DNA of 64,000 nt from Pedobacter sp. PLR. Its GTDB lineage: Bacteria; Bacteroidota; Bacteroidia; Sphingobacteriales; Sphingobacteriaceae. The stretch lies in contig NZ_JAPIVQ010000003.1 of NCBI RefSeq assembly GCF_026239675.1, forward strand, positions 1-64,000. The letters are read 5' to 3'. Each line of letters begins with the position of its first letter. Positions within the stretch are counted from its first letter, which is position 1. Shown piece after piece: positions 24,837 through 34,316 of the stretch. The notes under the pieces are model-generated. The model saw only the letters and a list, made by a program, of their open reading frames with translations. It did not search any database and was not told the origin of the DNA. Position numbers and translations under genes: made by a program.

Positions 24837-25706
24837 TTAATGCAAGGCCTGGCGTTTCAATACCACACCTCCTTTAATATCTGCAATCTGTTGCTGGACT
24901 ACAAAAGCATCCGGATCAATATTTCTGATTTCCGTTTGTAATTTCCCGATTTCCAGTTTGGTCAGAACTGTATACAGAATGTCAATGTCTTTTTTTATCC
25001 CATAACCACCTTCGCCCTTGTAAACTGTAACCCCACGTTTCATCGTTCCAATAACGTATTCTTTAATCTCATCACTTTTATCAGAGATGATCGTTACTCC
25101 GGTATACTGCTCCAGGCCGTTCACCACAAAATCAATGGTCTTTGTGGCAGACAGGTAGGTTAAAATCGCGTACATGGCTGTTTCCATACCCAGGAATATC
25201 GCTGCAAAAGAGAAGATAAAGATGTTCAATACCAGAATGATATTTCCTACGGTGAGCATACTGTTTCTGCTGATGTACAAGGCCAATACCTCGGTGCCAT
25301 CAATCACACAACCGCCTCGCATCGCCAAACCAATCCCACCACCAAGAAAGAAGCCGCCAAAAAATGCGATCAGTAAAGGAACATGGGTAACGGGTTTAAA
25401 AGGAAGGACCACCAGAAAAATAGCCAGTGCGGTAATCGCCAGGGCCGTTTTAAAGGCAAATGCTTTTCCAATTTGCCTGTAACCTAGAATAATAAAAGGA
25501 ACATTGATCAGTACGATCAGGTAGGAGAGTTTCCAACCGGTCAGCGTACTGATCAAAAGAGAAATACCTGTGACTCCACCATCAATAAAACCACTGGGGA
25601 TCAAAAAGCTTTTTAAGCCGAAACAGGCAGACACAACGCCACAAGTAATCAATAAGAAGTCTTTCAAAGACCTTGCATTTTTACTTTTAAAATGGCTTTG
25701 CATCAC
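24837..25706 (-). CDS. YitT family membrane protein (DUF161-DUF2179)
   Basis: A 289-residue protein with five or six membrane helices (residues about 15-205) of the YitT type, including GGVTGISLLI, GGGIGLAMRGG.VIDGTEVLAL and LSATKTIDFVVNGL, then a cytosolic DUF2179 domain (about 210-285) with GVTVYKGEGGYG.KKDIDILYTV. Its role is not established; transport has been suggested for relatives. It follows truB with a gap of 3 bases and is probably co-transcribed with it. Confidence 0.88.
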   Translation of the reverse strand: MMQSHFKSKNARSLKDFLLITCGVVSACFGLKSFLIPSGFIDGGVTGISLLISTLTGWKLSYLIVLINVPFIILGYRQIGKAFAFKTALAITALAIFLVVLPFKPVTHVPLLIAFFGGFFLGGGIGLAMRGGCVIDGTEVLALYISRNSMLTVGNIILVLNIFIFSFAAIFLGMETAMYAILTYLSATKTIDFVVNGLEQYTGVTIISDKSDEIKEYVIGTMKRGVTVYKGEGGYGIKKDIDILYTVLTKLEIGKLQTEIRNIDPDAFVVQQQIADIKGGVVLKRQALH

Positions 25707-25709
25707 ATA

Positions 25710-26462
25710 TTATATTTGAGGCTCTACTGGAGAGGCCGGTAATTCTTTTTTACTACGCAGGTGAGCTACTAAATCTGCCACTTCATAAGCATTTTCTAAG
25801 GAGAAACTCCCACTACGCGTACGTGTTAAAACCGATAAGTAAGCACCATTGTTTAAATGTTTTCCAAAATCAGAGATCAGGGACCTGATGTAAGTTCCCT
25901 TACTGCAAACAATCCTGAAATCAACTTCAGGTAGTGCAATACGTGTGATTTCGAAAGCTGAAACCGTCACAAAGCGCAGACGAAGTTCAGTTTCTTCCCC
26001 ACGACGAGCCTTTACATACAAACGTTCACCGTTCACTTTAACCGCAGAATGTGCCGGTGGATATTGTTGAATATCGCCTGTAAAAGGCGCTGTAGCCGCA
26101 TATATTGCTTCCTCAGTTAAGCCCTCTAAAGGATATTCCTGATCCACAACAGTCTCCATATCGAAAGAAGGAGTAGAAGCACCCAGGATCATGGTTCCTG
26201 TATATTCTTTTTCCTCTGCTTGAAAAGTATCAATTTGCTTGGTTAATTTCCCGGTACAAAGGATCAGTAATCCTGTGGCCAGGGGATCCAAAGTGCCTGC
26301 ATGACCCACCTTAACTTTTAAAGGTTTTAGCGAGTTTCTGATTTTTCCAACTACATCAAAGCTGGTCCATTGATAAGGCTTATTGATGAGTAACAATTCA
26401 CCTTCCGCAAAATTAAAGTCTGGAAAGGTCTTCGTATTTAAGTTATTTTCACTCTCTGTCAT
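25710..26462 (-). CDS. truB: tRNA pseudouridine(55) synthase TruB
   Basis: Makes pseudouridine 55 in the T loop of tRNAs. From the ATG at 26462 the product has 250 residues, and an upstream in-frame start (26534) would add 24 unconserved residues. Key motifs: INKPYQWTSFDVV near 26-38, GHAGTLDPLATGLL with catalytic Asp59, and CSKGTYIRSLISDFG near 190. It has the short bacterial form with a brief C-terminus. It is probably translated together with the YitT gene 3 bases downstream. Confidence 0.95.
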   Translation of the reverse strand: MTESENNLNTKTFPDFNFAEGELLLINKPYQWTSFDVVGKIRNSLKPLKVKVGHAGTLDPLATGLLILCTGKLTKQIDTFQAEEKEYTGTMILGASTPSFDMETVVDQEYPLEGLTEEAIYAATAPFTGDIQQYPPAHSAVKVNGERLYVKARRGEETELRLRFVTVSAFEITRIALPEVDFRIVCSKGTYIRSLISDFGKHLNNGAYLSVLTRTRSGSFSLENAYEVADLVAHLRSKKELPASPVEPQI

Positions 26463-26661
26463 TGCAATACACGCTATTTTTAATACGTTTTCTTTGTAAT
26501 ATTTTATCTGGTTGATCAGGATACTGATTAGCATTGCTACCGATCATAATTCTGATTAAAATGGTAATTAAGGAATCTTAATCAAAACCAAATGACCTCA
26601 ATCAACTTTTTTTGTAATTAAAAAACACCATCAGGCATCCTAAAATTACGGAAATTATAAT

Positions 26662-27456
26662 TTAAAGTACCGTCAGGTCGATCCCGGAGAAATAAAGTGC
26701 GAGAATCACCACGCCGATTACTATCCTGTAATAACCAAAAACACGGAAACCATGTTTTGATAAAAATCCGATAAATGATTTAATGGCAATAATGGCCACA
26801 ATAAAAGCAATCAGGTTTCCAAAAAGCAAGAGCTTGATGTTTTCTCCATTTAGCAGGTGCGCGCCTTTTAAAAGCTTATATCCTGTTGCAGCACACATGG
26901 TGGGTACGGCTAAAAAGAAGGAAAATTCTGCGGCAGCATGTCTGGTTAGTTTCTGTTGCATACCGCCGATAATGGTGGCTGCACTTCTGCTTAAACCTGG
27001 AAACACGACTGCCAACACCTGGAAACAACCGATTTTAAAAGCCGACATATTTGTGATGTCTGCTTCATGATGGATTTCCGGATTTTTGAACATTTTGTCG
27101 ATAAATAGCAGTACAATACCACCTATTAACAAGATCACGGCAATAAACACCGGACTTCCTAATTTATCATCAATAAAGTCATTCAATAAATACCCGAATC
27201 CTAAGGCCGGAATCACGGCAATCAGCAGTTTCACATAAAACTGCCATTTGCTAAAGTCAAAAAACTTTTTCCAATACAACACTACAACGGCGAGAATAGC
27301 ACCTAGCTGTATGGCAATTTCAAATAGTTTAACAAATTCATCGTTTCCAATTCCCATGACTGCACTGGCAATCACCATGTGGCCGGTAGAAGAAACTGGC
27401 AAAAACTCCGTTAACCCCTCTATAACAGCGAGGATAAAGGCCTGTAAATAATTCAT
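26662..27456 (-). CDS. uppP: Undecaprenyl-diphosphatase UppP (BacA)
   Basis: Integral membrane phosphatase that recycles the lipid carrier undecaprenyl phosphate for peptidoglycan and O-antigen synthesis. The 264-residue protein carries the two family signatures: EGLTEFLPVSSTGHMVIA at 14-31, with the catalytic Glu and Ser/His, and PGLSRSAATIIGG near 157-169, with the key Arg. Length and helix number are normal. It is in an operon with DUF3098 (9-base gap) and ftsX upstream. Confidence 0.96.
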   Translation of the reverse strand: MNYLQAFILAVIEGLTEFLPVSSTGHMVIASAVMGIGNDEFVKLFEIAIQLGAILAVVVLYWKKFFDFSKWQFYVKLLIAVIPALGFGYLLNDFIDDKLGSPVFIAVILLIGGIVLLFIDKMFKNPEIHHEADITNMSAFKIGCFQVLAVVFPGLSRSAATIIGGMQQKLTRHAAAEFSFFLAVPTMCAATGYKLLKGAHLLNGENIKLLLFGNLIAFIVAIIAIKSFIGFLSKHGFRVFGYYRIVIGVVILALYFSGIDLTVL

Positions 27457-27465
27457 GTAGGCGGG

Positions 27466-27690
27466 TTATTTTTTAAGAATAGCATAAACTCCAAAGGCAA
27501 AGCCAAACAGCACAGTCATTGGTGCAAGGGTGGTTTTTCTGAAGTCGTAAATATCAGTAGTGCCCATCATTAAGATAAAGCCCAATACTACAATCGCGAT
27601 GCTGATCAATAGCAATTGGTAGTTCTTTTTTGTAAAAACAAGTTCAGATTTGCTTTCCTGATTTACAGGAGCTGTTTTTTTCTCTGTCAT
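27466..27690 (-). CDS. DUF3098 small membrane protein
   Basis: A 74-residue protein with a polar N-terminus and two helices (about 26-44 and 53-72), matching the DUF3098 pattern FTKKNYQLLLISI...GF.LM.G. Its start codon overlaps the ftsX stop by one base, so it is likely translationally coupled. This ftsX-DUF3098-uppP order recurs in Bacteroidota and hints at a role in division or wall synthesis. Function unknown. Confidence 0.88.
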   Translation of the reverse strand: MTEKKTAPVNQESKSELVFTKKNYQLLLISIAIVVLGFILMMGTTDIYDFRKTTLAPMTVLFGFAFGVYAILKK

Positions 27691-28568
27691 TAGTTATAAA
27701 GGTCGTAAATTTTTAAACGTAAATATTTGCTGACTGCAAAGGCAGTGCTGATCGCAGTAATAAAGATACCAATGCCTACAAGGCTCAGCAATACAATACC
27801 AAATTCTGTATAATTTCTTAGAATGATGATCTCAGGAATCTCTCTTTGTGCATAGTATAAAATGCCCAACAGAATTAAGATCGCGATAAATGCAGCGATT
27901 AAACCATGCAATGCAGCCAGTAAAATGAATGGCTTGCGGATAAAGTTTCGGGTAGCGCCCACCAATTGCATACTTTTAATTAAAAAGCGTTGCGAATAAA
28001 TGGCCAGGCGGATGGTGTTATTGATCAAAGCAATAGAAATGATCAGTAGAATCGCTGCAAAAGCAAGGATAATCAAACCAATGGTATTGATGTTTTTATT
28101 GACCATGTCGATTAAAGAACTCTGATAAATCACCTCTTTAACCACCGGGTTTTTTGCAATACTCGCTTTTAGCTCATCAATGCTTTTATTGTTGGCATAG
28201 TCAGCCTTCAAATAAACATCTACTGTAGAAAGTAATGGGTTATACCCTAAAAAGTTCACGAAATCTTCACCCAGATCTGCTGTCAGGTTTTTCGCGGCCA
28301 TTTCTTTATTTACATATTGCGTGTTTTTGATGGCTGGATTGGCATTTAACTCCTTTTGGAAAGTTAAAACATCCGCTTCTTTTGCGCCTTCGTCCACAAT
28401 GATGTTCAATACTATATTTTCTTTAACGTAGTTGGAAAGATTTTTTGCATGTACTAAAATCAAACCCAACATGCCCAGCATCAATAGCACTAAAGCTATA
28501 CTGAAAATCGTAGAAATATAAATGGTTTTTGTCTTCTTAGAAGCATCGCTAACTTCAAATTCTTCCAT
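27690..28568 (-). CDS. ftsX: Cell-division protein FtsX
   Basis: Permease-like membrane partner of the ATPase FtsE, linking the divisome to control of peptidoglycan hydrolases. The 292-residue protein has one helix near 20-42, a periplasmic domain (about 45-165) with NIIVDEGAKEADV, and three C-terminal helices (170-285) with LINNTIRLAIYSQRFLIKSMQLVGAT, the FtsX family signature. ftsE is not next to it. It heads the operon ftsX-DUF3098-uppP. Confidence 0.94.
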   Translation of the reverse strand: MEEFEVSDASKKTKTIYISTIFSIALVLLMLGMLGLILVHAKNLSNYVKENIVLNIIVDEGAKEADVLTFQKELNANPAIKNTQYVNKEMAAKNLTADLGEDFVNFLGYNPLLSTVDVYLKADYANNKSIDELKASIAKNPVVKEVIYQSSLIDMVNKNINTIGLIILAFAAILLIISIALINNTIRLAIYSQRFLIKSMQLVGATRNFIRKPFILLAALHGLIAAFIAILILLGILYYAQREIPEIIILRNYTEFGIVLLSLVGIGIFITAISTAFAVSKYLRLKIYDLYN

Positions 28569-28587
28569 GTATGTGTTTTTATGTTGT

Positions 28588-28596
28588 GCGAAAATA
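28588..28596 (-). promoter_or_regulatory. -7 element upstream of ftsX
   Basis: Minus-strand TATTTTCGC (TAnnTTCGC variant) lies about 19 nt before the ftsX ATG. The remainder of 28597-28908 holds no gene I can support. Confidence 0.45.
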
Positions 28597-28908
28597 AAAA
28601 AATATAAGCAACTAATTTAAAATTATAGCCTTTATCCCTTTTTAATCTTCAAAACTACAACGCCTGATCGACCAAAATAGTTTAAAACTATCAGTTTTAC
28701 GCTCAGTTTTTTAAGGGAAAATGTAAGATGTTGGTAAGTGTTGTGTAACATTTTTGTACCAAAATGGAATTTTTAACGTTCTTTTCCTGTTGACCGCAAG
28801 GTCGGAAACGGAAAACCCGTCGTAATACGAATTCCGGATCCACCAAAAAAATCAAAAAATCAATCAAACCAATTGCGTTAAACCAATTGAAACACAACAA
28901 ATGAACCT

Positions 28909-29325
28909 ATGAAAAAACAACTTACTTTCGCTACAGTGCTACTATTTATGATTGCAGGAATTACCACCGGATGTAAAAAGGAAACCGGAGAATCAAGATC
29001 ATTAAAAAAGAAAGTAGAAGGAAAATGGCTGGTCAGTAAAGTAGAGACCACAATTGCCGGAGGAGCAACGAGTACTTATGTAGGCTTACCGACCGATTTT
29101 TTTGAGTTTCGTAATGACGAAAAAGATCAGTTAGATGTAAATATTGGTACAGAACGTTCACTTGGAACTTATGCCGTTTTAGCAACCGATGATATCAATA
29201 TGGTCTTTTCTGGTAAAGTACTTCACAGTACAATCAATAGCATTACCGACAATAGCTTTGAATTCACTGCAACCGTAGATGGTTCCAATCCTAAAGAAAC
29301 CAGAAAATATTCCCTGCGGAGATAA
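28909..29325 (+). CDS. Lipocalin-like lipoprotein
   Basis: A 138-residue protein with a lipoprotein signal: hydrophobic FATVLLFMIAGITTGCKK with the acylated Cys at 22. The mature part starts with KVEGKWLVSKVET and ends KETRKYSLRR, the shape of the small lipocalin-like (lipocalin_4/5) lipoproteins common in Bacteroidota, with about eight beta-strands. It is probably in the outer membrane. Ligand unknown. It stands alone. Confidence 0.7.
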   Translation: MKKQLTFATVLLFMIAGITTGCKKETGESRSLKKKVEGKWLVSKVETTIAGGATSTYVGLPTDFFEFRNDEKDQLDVNIGTERSLGTYAVLATDDINMVFSGKVLHSTINSITDNSFEFTATVDGSNPKETRKYSLRR

Positions 29326-29488
29326 TATAAACAGAAAATCATTTGACCCGGTAAAAAACAGGCAACAGCAAGTTTAAATATCTTTAGGTATTGTGAAATA
29401 CAACCCCAATGCTTGTAAAATACAATGCAGGTTCTACCAAAACACAGTCTCATTCTGGTAAAAGATAATAGCATCCCTATTAGCTAAG

Positions 29489-29531
29489 AGCTGCCCTTTT
29501 GTTTTCAAAACAATATGGGCAGCTTTTTTTA
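29489..29531 (+). terminator. Terminator with long hairpin before the CLC gene
   Basis: AGCTGCCC pairs with GGGCAGCT, with an inner GTTTT/AAAAC stem, followed by a run of seven T. It lies about 165 bases downstream of the lipocalin-like gene. Between them no gene is seen. Confidence 0.8.
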
Positions 29532-29538
29532 TATTTGC
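29530..29538 (+). promoter_or_regulatory. -7 element upstream of the CLC gene
   Basis: TATATTTGC is an exact TAnnTTTGC match directly behind the terminator T run, 38 nt before the ATG. Confidence 0.55.
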
Positions 29539-29576
29539 CTTAAGCCTTTTGCTTTTTAAAATGAACAGGCTTATTT

Positions 29577-30851
29577 ATGACGGAAAACAATACCAATTTT
29601 TCAAGCCTGATACTCCGATTTCTTAACCAGGATACCATTATCAGTTATTTACTAAAATGGACGATACTCAGCTTGTTGGTTGGAGCTGCTGCGGGAATAC
29701 TCTCCGCCTTGTTTTTAAGCCTTTTAAATTTAGTAACAGACTTCCGAAACCATCATCCCCAAATCATTTACCTGTTGCCGCTAGCAGGATTTTTTATCGG
29801 GCTGATCTATTACCATAAAGGGAAAACTGTAGAAAGAGGTAATAATCTGATTTTTGACACAATTCACAATCCTAAAGATATTATCCCATTTAAAATGACA
29901 CCTTTAGTGTTATTTGGGACCATCATCACCCATTTATTTGGAGGATCCGCAGGGAGAGAGGGGACCGCCTTACAAATGGCTGCCGCTACTGCCGACCAAT
30001 TACACCGACCTTTTCAACTCATCCCTTCCGATCGAAAAATTCTGCTAATCGCAGGATTAAGTGCGGGATTTGCTGCTGTTTTTGGAACACCATGGGCAGG
30101 GGCAATTTTTGGAATTGAAGTATTGCTTCTGGGCAAAATCCCTCAAAAATCAATTTACCCTGCAATTCTATCAGCTTTTATTGGTGCTTATGTTACCGGA
30201 CTCCGGGGAGTAGAACATACCCATTACCAGGTAGGGCAGATCCCCGATATTTCACTGATGGGTGTTTTTTATAGCATTTTGGCCGGACTGACATTCAGTA
30301 TTGCCGCAATTTCCTTTGTCAGGCTCACAGATTTACTTTCTTTTGTTTTCAAAAAGCTAAAATATGCACCAATTCGTCCCGTAGCCGGCGGTCTTGTCGT
30401 ACTCGGAATCGTGTTGCTGTTGGGAACTTATAAATACATCGGGCTGGGAATACCTGTGATTGTTGATGCTTTTCATCAGCCTTCGCAACCGCAGGATTTC
30501 GCTTTTAAGATCCTGCTGACCTCCATCACCCTTGCCGCCGGATTTAAAGGCGGAGAGGTTACCCCGCTGTTTTTTATTGGCGCCACACTTGGCAGTGCAT
30601 TGTCGATTATTCTTCCTTTGCCAGTAGGATTACTAGCCGGAATGGGCTTTGTAGCTGTATTTGCCGGAGCAGCCAAAACGCCGGTCGCCTGTTGCATCAT
30701 GGCTTTCGAACTGTTCGGTATTTCCTGCGGATGGTATGTGGCCATCGCCTGCATGGTAGCTTTTCTGGCTTCCGGACACCACAGTATTTATAATGCACCA
30801 GAAAATAAAATGCCAAAACATTTACTCTTCGGCAGATTTGGGATCAAGTAA
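29577..30851 (+). CDS. CLC-family antiporter, probable CLC-F (fluoride) type
   Basis: A 424-residue membrane protein of the CLC superfamily with about ten helices. The gating-Glu motif reads GREGT (Glu128) where chloride CLCs have GREGP. The GSGIP chloride-coordinating loop is absent and the region reads ERGNNLIFDTIH (86-97). Near the second selectivity loop it has GGEVTP (Glu327, Thr329) where chloride CLCs have GxFxP. As I recall it, these Glu and Thr residues mark the CLC-F clade of F-/H+ antiporters. It would then expel fluoride. No fluoride riboswitch is seen upstream. The usual label would be voltage-gated chloride channel family protein. Confidence 0.8.
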   Translation: MTENNTNFSSLILRFLNQDTIISYLLKWTILSLLVGAAAGILSALFLSLLNLVTDFRNHHPQIIYLLPLAGFFIGLIYYHKGKTVERGNNLIFDTIHNPKDIIPFKMTPLVLFGTIITHLFGGSAGREGTALQMAAATADQLHRPFQLIPSDRKILLIAGLSAGFAAVFGTPWAGAIFGIEVLLLGKIPQKSIYPAILSAFIGAYVTGLRGVEHTHYQVGQIPDISLMGVFYSILAGLTFSIAAISFVRLTDLLSFVFKKLKYAPIRPVAGGLVVLGIVLLLGTYKYIGLGIPVIVDAFHQPSQPQDFAFKILLTSITLAAGFKGGEVTPLFFIGATLGSALSIILPLPVGLLAGMGFVAVFAGAAKTPVACCIMAFELFGISCGWYVAIACMVAFLASGHHSIYNAPENKMPKHLLFGRFGIK

Positions 30852-30939
30852 TCACCATTAAGAACCAGTAATAATACCCCATTTTACCTCCTTACCCCGG
30901 CTATTTTAGAAAGGGTTTCTGATCCAACCTTTATTTCCT

Positions 30940-30948
30940 TATTTTCGC
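30940..30948 (+). promoter_or_regulatory. -7 element upstream of leuS
   Basis: TATTTTCGC fits TAnnTTCGC, 23 nt before the ATG of leuS. Confidence 0.45.
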
Positions 30949-30971
30949 GCTATATATAAGGCATAGCTGTA

Positions 30972-33779
30972 ATGGATTATCAATTTAAAGAAATAGAACA
31001 AAAGTGGCAAGAGTTTTGGGCTAAAAATCAAACGTTTAAAGCAGAAGATCATTCTGTAAAACCTAAATTTTACGTACTCGACATGTTTCCTTACCCATCA
31101 GGAGCAGGTTTGCATGTTGGTCACCCACTCGGTTATATTGCTTCCGATATATTTACCAGATATAAAAGGTTAAAAGGATACAATGTATTGCATCCGATGG
31201 GATACGATTCCTTCGGTTTGCCGGCAGAACAATATGCCATTCAAACGGGACAACATCCGGCATTAACAACGGAAGTAAACATCAATACTTACAGAAGACA
31301 ACTGGATCAGATCGGTTTCTCTTTTGATTGGAGTAAAGAAGTGCGTACCAGTGATCCTGAATATTATAAATGGACACAATGGATCTTTATGCAACTTTTC
31401 AATTCCTGGTATAACAAGGAAACTGACCGTGCGGAAGACATCACCAGCTTAATAGAAAAATTTAATGCTTCGGGAAGCGCTGATGTAAAAGCGGTTTGCG
31501 ATGAAGATACAAAGTCTTTCCTACCTAGCGACTGGGCAGCAATGACTCCGGAAGAAAAACAGGAAGAGCTGTTAAAATACCGCTTAACTTATCTTAGAGA
31601 AAGTACGGTGAACTGGTGCGCGGCATTAGGAACTGTATTGGCTAATGATGAGGTGATCGGTGGTTACTCAGAACGTGGTGGCCATCCGGTAGAGCAAAAG
31701 AAAATGATGCAGTGGAGTATGCGTATTTCGGCTTATGCAGAGCGATTGTTGCAAGGCTTAAACACCATTGACTGGCCGGAACCAGTAAAAGAAATGCAAC
31801 GCAACTGGATTGGTAAAAGTGTGGGCGCAAGCGTTCGCTTTAAAATCGAAGGCGCTGAAGATCTAACCGGTTTAGGTACCGATTTTATCGAAGTATTCAC
31901 CACCCGCGTAGACACGATTTTTGGTGTTTCTTACCTGGTACTGGCACCAGAGCATGAATTAGTGATTGCTTTAACCAAACCAGAACAATTGGATGGCGTA
32001 AATAATTACATTGCTCAAACTAAGAAAAAAACGGAATTAGACCGTATGGCTGATGTAAAAACCGTTTCCGGTGCATTTACAGGTACGTATGTGATCAATC
32101 CGGTAAGCGGAGAACGCGTACAATTGTGGATTGCAGATTACGTATTGGCAGGATATGGAACTGGTGCCGTAATGGGCGTGCCTAGTGGTGATCAGCGCGA
32201 CTGGTTATTTGCAACCAATTTCAAATTGCCAATTGTACAGATTTTGGATGGTCAGAAAGATATCGAAACTCAGGCGGATTCAACTAAAGAAGGTAAATAC
32301 ATCAATTCCGGTTTCATCAACGGAATGGCTTATGCTGAAGCTACAGAAACCTTAAATAACTGGTTGGAAGAGCAAGGAGTAGGAAAAGCGAAAATTAACT
32401 ACCGCATGCGTGATGCGATCTTTGGTCGTCAGCGTTATTGGGGAGAGCCAATTCCTGTATATTTCAAAAATGGCTTGCCATACCTGATCAAGGAAGAAGA
32501 ATTGCCTTTATTGCTTCCTGAAATCGATAAATATCTGCCAACAGAAAGCGGAGAGCCACCATTGGCAAGAGCAGAAGACTGGAGCTACGATGATCAGTAT
32601 GAATATGAATTGAGTACGATGCCAGGATGGGCAGGTTCCAGCTGGTACTGGTACCGCTACATGGACGCTAAAAATAAATCTGCTTTTGCTTCGGAAGAGG
32701 CGATTGAATATTGGCAGGATGTAGATTTGTATATCGGTGGCTCAGAACATGCAACCGGACACTTATTGTACAGTCGTTTCTGGAATAAATTCCTGAAAGA
32801 TCTTGGACATGTAAAAGTAGAAGAGCCATTCAAAAAACTGATCAACCAGGGGATGATCCAGGGAAGATCTAACTTCGTTTACCGCGTGGTAGATGAAGAA
32901 GGTAAAGGAACCAATACCTTAGTTTCTTACGGACTGAAAAAAGACTATAAAACTACGCCACTACACGTTGATGTGAATATCGTAGAGCATGAAATCCTGA
33001 ATATCCCTCAGTTTAAATTGTTCAGACCTGAATTTGCTGATGCGGAATTTATCCTTGAAGGCGGAAAATATATCTGTGGAGTAGAGGTAGAGAAAATGTC
33101 TAAATCTAAATTTAATGTCGTGAATCCTGATGTATTGATCGCCAGCTATGGCGCAGATACGTTGAGAATGTACGAAATGTTCTTAGGACCATTGGAGCAA
33201 AGTAAGCCATGGAATACCAATGGAATTGAAGGTGTATTTAAATTCCTTCGCAAATTCTGGCGTTTATTCCATAATGATGCATGGGTATTCAATGTGAGTG
33301 ATTCTGTGCCTACAAAAGCAGAGTTAAAAGCATTGCATAAAATCATTAAAAAGGTACAGGATGATGTGGAACGTTTCTCTTTCAATACTTCTGTTTCCAG
33401 CTTCATGATTGCGGTTAATGAGTTGACTGACCTGAAATGTAAAAACCGTCAGGTTTTGGAAGATTTAATCGTAGTGCTTTCTCCGTATGCACCGCATATC
33501 TGTGAAGAACTTTGGACAAACCTGGGTAATGATGCAGGAAGTTTATCTTATGCAAAATATCCGGAATTTAATCCAGCCTTTATGGTAGAAGATGAGTTCT
33601 CTTATCCGGTGTCAGTGAACGGTAAAACCCGCTTAAACCTTAATTTAAGTCTGAACTTGGAAGCTAAAGAGATTGAAGAAATCGTATTGGCAGATGAGCA
33701 GGTGCAAAAATACCTGGAAGGTAAAATACCTAAAAAGGTGATTGTCGTGAAAGGCCGTATTGTAAATATTGTGATCTAA
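30972..33779 (+). CDS. leuS: Leucyl-tRNA synthetase
   Basis: Charges tRNA-Leu. The 935-residue class I enzyme has the HIGH-type motif HVGH at 48-51, KMSKS at 708-712, a CP1 editing domain at about 230-440 with the threonine-rich stretch [10 protein letters not shown], and the tRNA-binding C-terminal domain ending [17 protein letters not shown]. Compared with the E. coli enzyme (860 residues) it carries extra segments near 155-200 and in front of KMSKS (about 635-705), which are usual in Bacteroidota. Confidence 0.97.
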   Translation: MDYQFKEIEQKWQEFWAKNQTFKAEDHSVKPKFYVLDMFPYPSGAGLHVGHPLGYIASDIFTRYKRLKGYNVLHPMGYDSFGLPAEQYAIQTGQHPALTTEVNINTYRRQLDQIGFSFDWSKEVRTSDPEYYKWTQWIFMQLFNSWYNKETDRAEDITSLIEKFNASGSADVKAVCDEDTKSFLPSDWAAMTPEEKQEELLKYRLTYLRESTVNWCAALGTVLANDEVIGGYSERGGHPVEQKKMMQWSMRISAYAERLLQGLNTIDWPEPVKEMQRNWIGKSVGASVRFKIEGAEDLTGLGTDFIEVFTTRVDTIFGVSYLVLAPEHELVIALTKPEQLDGVNNYIAQTKKKTELDRMADVKTVSGAFTGTYVINPVSGERVQLWIADYVLAGYGTGAVMGVPSGDQRDWLFATNFKLPIVQILDGQKDIETQADSTKEGKYINSGFINGMAYAEATETLNNWLEEQGVGKAKINYRMRDAIFGRQRYWGEPIPVYFKNGLPYLIKEEELPLLLPEIDKYLPTESGEPPLARAEDWSYDDQYEYELSTMPGWAGSSWYWYRYMDAKNKSAFASEEAIEYWQDVDLYIGGSEHATGHLLYSRFWNKFLKDLGHVKVEEPFKKLINQGMIQGRSNFVYRVVDEEGKGTNTLVSYGLKKDYKTTPLHVDVNIVEHEILNIPQFKLFRPEFADAEFILEGGKYICGVEVEKMSKSKFNVVNPDVLIASYGADTLRMYEMFLGPLEQSKPWNTNGIEGVFKFLRKFWRLFHNDAWVFNVSDSVPTKAELKALHKIIKKVQDDVERFSFNTSVSSFMIAVNELTDLKCKNRQVLEDLIVVLSPYAPHICEELWTNLGNDAGSLSYAKYPEFNPAFMVEDEFSYPVSVNGKTRLNLNLSLNLEAKEIEEIVLADEQVQKYLEGKIPKKVIVVKGRIVNIVI

Positions 33780-33805
33780 TAAGGATATAAATACAAGTGA
33801 TTTCA

Positions 33806-33835
33806 GGCTCCGGACCATAAGTCCGGAGCCTTTTT
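33806..33835 (+). terminator. leuS terminator
   Basis: A 10-bp perfect GC-rich stem GGCTCCGGAC / GTCCGGAGCC with a 5-nt loop, followed by TTTTT. Confidence 0.92.
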
Positions 33836-34316
33836 ATTTATAAGGACCAGCCAGGTTATATGGTCTGTAAGCGAGGTTGCGCGATATCACTTTAAGAATT
33901 TCAGGACCCATTTGAGCAGGCTTGTGGAAATAAGCGGGAGCTGAGCTGAAATAACGCTTCAGCCTTGATTGCTCCGGGTGCTTTTGCCCGGGCTTTTCTG
34001 AGGCACCAAGCCCGTCAAGGCCCCGCCAACCCATGGGTAACGCCCCTATAAAGCCCCGATAATTTAAACCCGATTGGCCATTGTATTCTTCAGCAAAAAT
34101 ATTTTAAAATTCCTGTTGCAAAATTTTTTGTTGCTCAATATTAATCATAAATTCTTTTCACCGGTGAATAAATGCAATTCACCGTAAAATAATTGCCAGA
34201 AGTCTAAAATCTATGGCCAGGAGTTGTAACAATATTTACCTTCGTTAGACTAATTGAAAAACGGGAAAGCGCTGAGCTGACCAGTTCATTGATGCGATTA
34301 AAAACTAAAACCTAAA
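33836..34316. other. GC-richer gene-free stretch with several hairpins
   Basis: The part at about 33840-34075 is visibly richer in G and C than its surroundings and contains inverted repeats such as GCTGAA/TTCAGC near 33950 and CCGGG/CCCGG near 33977-33995. A 66-codon open frame on the minus strand (33834-34034) ends inside the leuS terminator and has no recognisable family. It may be a dispersed repeat, a structured RNA or a gene remnant. 34080-34316 is ordinary AT-rich leader of the next gene. Confidence 0.35.

Noticed and set aside
33834..34034. 66-codon minus-strand frame after leuS
   Set aside because: Overlaps the leuS terminator and has no recognisable family; treated as part of an unusual intergenic element.
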